DNA of 7,676 nt from Clostridiales bacterium UBA6330 (lineage in GTDB: Bacteria; Bacillota; Clostridia; Oscillospirales; CAG-272): assembly GCA_002438075.1 (NCBI GenBank), contig DJSQ01000032.1, forward strand, positions 1-7,676. Reading direction: 5' to 3'. This document shows positions 4,430 to 7,676 of this stretch, in pieces. The notes below the pieces were generated by a model that searched no databases, had not been told where the DNA came from, and saw nothing but the letters and a program-made list of their open reading frames with translations. Within the stretch, counting starts at the first letter, position 1, and every line of letters starts with the position of its first letter. Both the position numbers and the translations under genes were made by a program.

Positions 4430-7400
4430 ATGGCTGATAACAAAACACAGTTCAAAATCAACAAGCTGGCGAAGGACCTCGGGCTGAAAAGCAAGGACCT
4501 TTGCGATATGCTCGCAAAGCGCGGAAAGGAGGTCGCGGTTCAGAAATCGCTTGAGCCGGCGGAATTCGACATTCTGTTCGATTCGCTGACGGGCGAGCAT
4601 CAGATCAGCGACATCGGCGACTATCTGGACGGCAAGTCCTACATTCCGTCCAAGAAGAAGCCCGCGAAGAAGAAAGAGGAGGCAAAGCCGAAGGCGGAGC
4701 CTGCCGAAGCCCCCAAGACGGAGGCAAAGGCCGAGCCGAAGCCCGAAGAGAAGGCAAAGGCGGAGAGCAAGACGGAGGCAAAGCCCGCCGCACCCGAGGC
4801 AAAGAAGCCTGCGGCGGCGAAAGCGCCCGAGGCAGCTCGGGAGGTCAAGGAGGTCAAGGCTCCGAAGACGGTAGCAAAGGCACCCGAAACGCCCAAAGCG
4901 CCCGTGGCAAAGGCTCCCGAGACGGCGGCAAAGGCTCCCGTTGCGCCGAAAGCGGCGGCAGTCCCCTCCCCCGCGCCTGTTAAAGCGGCAGATGCGCCGA
5001 AGGCGGCACCCGCTCCGACACCGAAGCAGCCCGAGGCGGCAAAGCCCGCTGCTCCGACAACGACACAGGCTCCCGCCGCACAGCGTCCCGCATCCCCTGC
5101 GGGCAATACGGGCTACCGTCCGCAGAACGGCAACCCGATGCAGAGAACACAGACCCCCGCCGCAGGCTACGGTGCAAGCCGTCCTACAGGCGGCGCACAG
5201 ACCGGCGCACGGTCCTATTCTTCCGCACCCTCGGGCACAAGACAGTACGGTCAGAGCGGCGGCTATCAGCCCCGTCCGCAGACCGGCACTTACGGTGCTC
5301 AGCAGGGTCGCACGGGCGGCTACGGTGCGAACGGCGGTAACGGTACGTCCGGCTCCTACGGTCAGCGTCCTGCAGGCGGGACCTACGGGCAGAGACCGAA
5401 CGGCGGCGCCTTTGGCGGAAGTGGCTTCGGCGGGCAGAGACCCTCGGGCGGCTCGTTTGGCGGCGGAAGCGGCTTTGGCGGTCAGCGTCCCGCGGGCGGA
5501 AACGGCAATCGCGGCGGAAGCAAGAACGGTCGCGGCGGTCGTTTCGGCGGTGACAAGGGCGATTATATCCCGAGCGGACCGCGCGAAACCTTCAAGGCAC
5601 AGCCGATTGTGCGCGGTGCTTCGACCAATGTCAACCCCGACGGTACGCTGAAGGGTCCCCGCGTGGTCAACACGAGAGGCACCGAGGGCAACGTCGACCT
5701 CTCCAAATACGATGAAAAGCTCGACACCTTCGTTTCCGACCGCGAGCAGAGCAATCTGCGCGGCGGCAAACAGCAGGTCAAGAAGGCGCCCCAACAGCAA
5801 ACGGGACCGCAGGGCAAGGGTGCGGGACGTGCAAACGGCAGGCAGGCGTTCGGCAAGAACGCCAAGGGCGGCAAGCGCCCCGCGCAGATGCAGTCCCCCA
5901 TCATCAAGCGCCCGACCTCGATTGAATTGCCCGATGACATTCTGGTCAGCCAGCTGGCTTCCAAGCTGATGGTCACGGCAGGCGAGGTTGTGAAAAAGCT
6001 CTTCATGATGGGCATGATGGTCACGGTCAACCAGAGCATCGACTTCGACACCGCCGCGCTGGTGGCGGACGAATTCGGCGTGGAGGCGACGCACGAGGTG
6101 GTGGTCAGCATTGAGGACCGCCTGTTCGATGACGCGCAGGATGTCGAGGAACAGCTGGTTCCCCGCGCCCCCGTTGTCTGCGTCATGGGTCACGTTGACC
6201 ACGGCAAAACCTCGATTCTGGATGCCATCCGCAACACGCACGTCACGGCGGGCGAAGCGGGCGGTATCACCCAGCACATCGGCGCGTACCGCGTCAAGGT
6301 CAAGGGCAGAGAGATTACCTTCCTTGACACCCCGGGTCACGAGGCGTTTACCGCCATGCGTGCAAGAGGCGCGATGGCAACCGATATTGCAATTCTTGTT
6401 GTTGCGGCGGATGACGGCGTGATGCCGCAGACCGTTGAAGCAATCAACCACGCAAAGGCGGCGGGCATTGACATTGTCGTTGCCATCAACAAGATGGATA
6501 AACCGGGCGCGAACCCCGACTCCATCAAGACCGAGCTGACCAAGTACGGTCTGGTTCCCGAGGAATGGGGCGGTGACGTGATTTGCGTTCCCGTCTCGGC
6601 TCTGAAGCACGAGGGCATTGACGACCTGCTGGAAAGCGTTCTGCTGGTTGCCGACATGAAGGAGCTGAAGGCGAACCCGAACCGCCGCGCAAAGGGGATT
6701 GTCATCGAGGCGAAGCTCGACAAGGGCAAGGGTCCCGTTGCAACGGTATTGGTTCAGAACGGTACGCTCCACGGCGGTGACATCATCATTGCGGGCACGG
6801 CGGTCGGTCGTGTGCGTTCGATGATGGACCACACGGGCAAGATGCTCAAGGATGCGGGTCCGTCGGTTCCCGTGGAAATCACGGGTCTTGCGGAGGTCCC
6901 CTCCTCGGGCGACGAGTTCCAGGCGGTTGAGGACGAAAGAATGGCGCGGACGCTGGCAGATCAGCGGCGCGCGCAGGCAAAGGAGGATGTCTTCAAGGCA
7001 AACGCGCGCGCAAATCTGAACGATCTGTTCGCGCAGATTTCCGAGGGCATCAAGACGCTGAACATCATCGTCAAGGCGGATGTGGGCGGCTCGGCGGAGG
7101 CAGTCAAGCAGTCGCTTGAGAAGCTCTCCTGCGATGAGGTGAAGGTACACGTCATTCACGCGGCGGCGGGCGGTATCACCGAGGGTGATGTGACGCTTGC
7201 GGCGGCTTCCGATGCGATTATCGTCGGCTTCAACGTGCGTCCCGACAAGGCGGCTCTGGATTCTGCGGAGCGCCAGAAGGTGGACATTCGGACCTACCGT
7301 GTCATTTACGAGTGCATTGGCGAGATTGAGGCGGCGATGAAGGGAATGCTTGCGCCGAAGTTCAAGGAGGTTCTGCTGGGTCACGCCGAGGTTCGGCAGA

Positions 7401-7657
7401 CGATTCACGTTCCGAACGTTGGCACGATTGCGGGCTGTTACGTTCAGGACGGCAAAATCACGCGTCAGTCCCAGATTCGCGTTCTGCGCGACAGTGTTGT
7501 CATTTTCGAGGACAAAATCTCCTCTCTCCGCCGTTTCAAGGATGACGTAAAAGAGGTTGCCTCCGGCTACGAGTGCGGTGTTGGTGTCGAAAAGTTCAAC
7601 GACATCAAGGTTGGCGACGTTCTCGAGGCGTATATCATGGAACAGATTCAGGTGTAA
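4430..7657 (+). CDS. infB: Translation initiation factor IF-2
   Basis: A 1075-residue GTPase that brings initiator fMet-tRNA to the 30S subunit and promotes 50S joining. It is much longer than Bacillus subtilis IF2 (716 residues), with the excess in the N-terminus. Order: first IF2_N domain (1-70); Lys/Ala/Pro/Glu-rich linker (74-224); Gly/Tyr/Gln/Arg-rich segment (225-374); mixed basic linker (375-488); second IF2_N domain (about 489-560); G domain with G1 GHVDHGKT (587-594), G2 GGITQHIG (611-618), G3 DTPGH (633-637, H637 being the catalytic-type histidine), G4 NKMD (687-690) and G5 SAL (723-725); domain II (about 753-835); then C1 and C2 to the end, where C2 binds the initiator tRNA. AGGAGG (4420-4425) lies 4 nt before the ATG, and MADNKTQFKINKLAKDLG is a normal IF2 N-terminus. 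It is the last gene visible in the operon, 37 nt after ylxQ. Confidence 0.98.
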   Translation: MADNKTQFKINKLAKDLGLKSKDLCDMLAKRGKEVAVQKSLEPAEFDILFDSLTGEHQISDIGDYLDGKSYIPSKKKPAKKKEEAKPKAEPAEAPKTEAKAEPKPEEKAKAESKTEAKPAAPEAKKPAAAKAPEAAREVKEVKAPKTVAKAPETPKAPVAKAPETAAKAPVAPKAAAVPSPAPVKAADAPKAAPAPTPKQPEAAKPAAPTTTQAPAAQRPASPAGNTGYRPQNGNPMQRTQTPAAGYGASRPTGGAQTGARSYSSAPSGTRQYGQSGGYQPRPQTGTYGAQQGRTGGYGANGGNGTSGSYGQRPAGGTYGQRPNGGAFGGSGFGGQRPSGGSFGGGSGFGGQRPAGGNGNRGGSKNGRGGRFGGDKGDYIPSGPRETFKAQPIVRGASTNVNPDGTLKGPRVVNTRGTEGNVDLSKYDEKLDTFVSDREQSNLRGGKQQVKKAPQQQTGPQGKGAGRANGRQAFGKNAKGGKRPAQMQSPIIKRPTSIELPDDILVSQLASKLMVTAGEVVKKLFMMGMMVTVNQSIDFDTAALVADEFGVEATHEVVVSIEDRLFDDAQDVEEQLVPRAPVVCVMGHVDHGKTSILDAIRNTHVTAGEAGGITQHIGAYRVKVKGREITFLDTPGHEAFTAMRARGAMATDIAILVVAADDGVMPQTVEAINHAKAAGIDIVVAINKMDKPGANPDSIKTELTKYGLVPEEWGGDVICVPVSALKHEGIDDLLESVLLVADMKELKANPNRRAKGIVIEAKLDKGKGPVATVLVQNGTLHGGDIIIAGTAVGRVRSMMDHTGKMLKDAGPSVPVEITGLAEVPSSGDEFQAVEDERMARTLADQRRAQAKEDVFKANARANLNDLFAQISEGIKTLNIIVKADVGGSAEAVKQSLEKLSCDEVKVHVIHAAAGGITEGDVTLAAASDAIIVGFNVRPDKAALDSAERQKVDIRTYRVIYECIGEIEAAMKGMLAPKFKEVLLGHAEVRQTIHVPNVGTIAGCYVQDGKITRQSQIRVLRDSVVIFEDKISSLRRFKDDVKEVASGYECGVGVEKFNDIKVGDVLEAYIMEQIQV
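4649..5101 (+). repeat. Region encoding the Lys/Ala/Pro/Glu low-complexity block of IF2
   Basis: Encodes IF2 residues 74-224. This block contains no Gly, Phe, Tyr or Trp at all and only two Arg (137 and 219); it is nearly all K, A, P, E, T and V. An imperfect tandem unit is visible at residues 149-171: AKAPETPKAPV followed by AKAPETAAKAPV (about 4874-4942). Such a segment should be an extended, highly charged and disordered linker. At DNA level it is rich in short repeats of the GCAAAGGC-CCCGA type, which should be prone to slippage. Confidence 0.85.
5102..5551 (+). repeat. Region encoding the Gly/Tyr/Arg prion-like block of IF2
   Basis: Encodes IF2 residues 225-374. Aromatic residues recur about every ten residues (Y229, Y247, Y263, Y273, Y279, Y288, Y298, Y310, Y319, then F328, F333, F343, F349, F372), mixed with 14 Arg. 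There is no Asp or Glu and only one Lys (K365). GQRP occurs four times (311, 320, 335, 351), and SGFGGQRP-x-GG occurs twice with a 16-residue (48-nt) period (5420-5452 and 5468-5500). RGG/GRGG motifs close the block (361-371). The composition resembles RNA-binding low-complexity domains; the condensate idea is inference. Confidence 0.88.
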
Positions 7658-7658
7658 G

Positions 7659-7676
7659 AAGACCTTGGGGCTCTGC
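7659..7676 (+). repeat. Start of a hairpin/repeat element after infB (cut by window end)
   Basis: AAGACCTTGG (7659-7668) starts 1 nt after the infB stop codon and is an exact inverted copy of CCAAGGTCTT at 46-55, just after the hom stop codon on the other strand. It continues GGCTCTGC and is then cut. The visible part looks like a left arm and loop (CCTTGGGGC-TCT-GC), which would be completed if the next bases were CCCAAGG. It could be an intergenic repeat, a 3' stabiliser or a terminator stem. Only the shared 10-mer is certain. Confidence 0.4.

Noticed and set aside
5340..5530. CRISPR array or satellite repeat suggested by the repetitive DNA
   Set aside because: The repeats are in frame, vary at synonymous positions and encode the Gly-rich segment of IF2. 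There is no constant repeat with unique spacers.
5138..5890. Internal infB start sites (ATG at 5138 or 5888) making shorter IF2 isoforms, as in E. coli or Bacillus
   Set aside because: Neither ATG has a convincing Shine-Dalgarno sequence at the right distance. Isoforms remain possible but are not supported by the sequence.
4322..7408. Very long open frame on the minus strand opposite infB
   Set aside because: It is an antisense shadow of infB caused by GC-rich biased codons. Its translation is low-complexity (Arg/Leu/Cys-rich) and matches no family I know, while the plus strand encodes a complete IF2.

Overview
This is a gene-dense, GC-rich (roughly 60% by eye) bacterial chromosomal window. 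It most likely comes from a Clostridia-class Firmicute, perhaps an Oscillospiraceae/Ruminococcaceae-type gut organism. The assignment rests on a DUF4364-family gene (typical of Clostridia), the Firmicute-type gene order rimP-nusA-ylxR-ylxQ-infB, a short NusA without the extra C-terminal repeats of proteobacterial NusA, purine-rich Shine-Dalgarno sites and sigma-A-like promoters with 17-nt spacers. The taxon is an inference; no rRNA or other marker is present.

Layout. Positions 1-55 hold a long hairpin that reads as the 3' end of hom or as an intergenic repeat. Homoserine dehydrogenase (hom) lies on the minus strand at 60-1271. A 143-nt divergent region follows, with back-to-back promoters whose -35 boxes are only 8 bp apart. 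A winged-helix DUF4364 protein occupies 1415-1966 on the plus strand and ends at a strong intrinsic terminator (1978-2022). The largest intergenic stretch, 1967-2192 (226 nt), also holds the promoter and leader of the next operon. That operon runs to the window end: rimP (2193-2687), nusA (2721-3770), ylxR/rnpM (3786-4067), ylxQ (4054-4392) and infB (4430-7657). The window stops 19 nt after infB, in what looks like the first half of another hairpin. No stretch over 300 nt lacks a gene.

How the genes fit together. The five-gene operon is the conserved RNA/translation cluster: 30S maturation (RimP), transcription elongation/termination (NusA), an RNase P-associated zinc-ribbon-like protein (YlxR/RnpM), a kink-turn RNA-binding protein of the L7Ae family (YlxQ), and initiation factor IF2 (InfB). 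rbfA and truB would be expected just downstream. hom belongs to threonine/methionine synthesis from aspartate and is functionally separate.

The window is mainly housekeeping, and I see no new multi-gene system. The points worth a second look are: (1) a terminator-like hairpin with an interrupted U-tract in the rimP-nusA leader, a candidate NusA autoregulatory attenuator; (2) a long IF2 N-terminus built as two sharply separated disordered blocks, one Lys/Ala/Pro/Glu-rich and the next Gly/Tyr/Arg-rich and prion-like; (3) a 10-nt sequence shared just after the hom and infB stop codons, suggesting a dispersed hairpin element; (4) a ylxR start without a Shine-Dalgarno sequence; and (5) a shortened, cysteine-bearing C-terminus on Hom.
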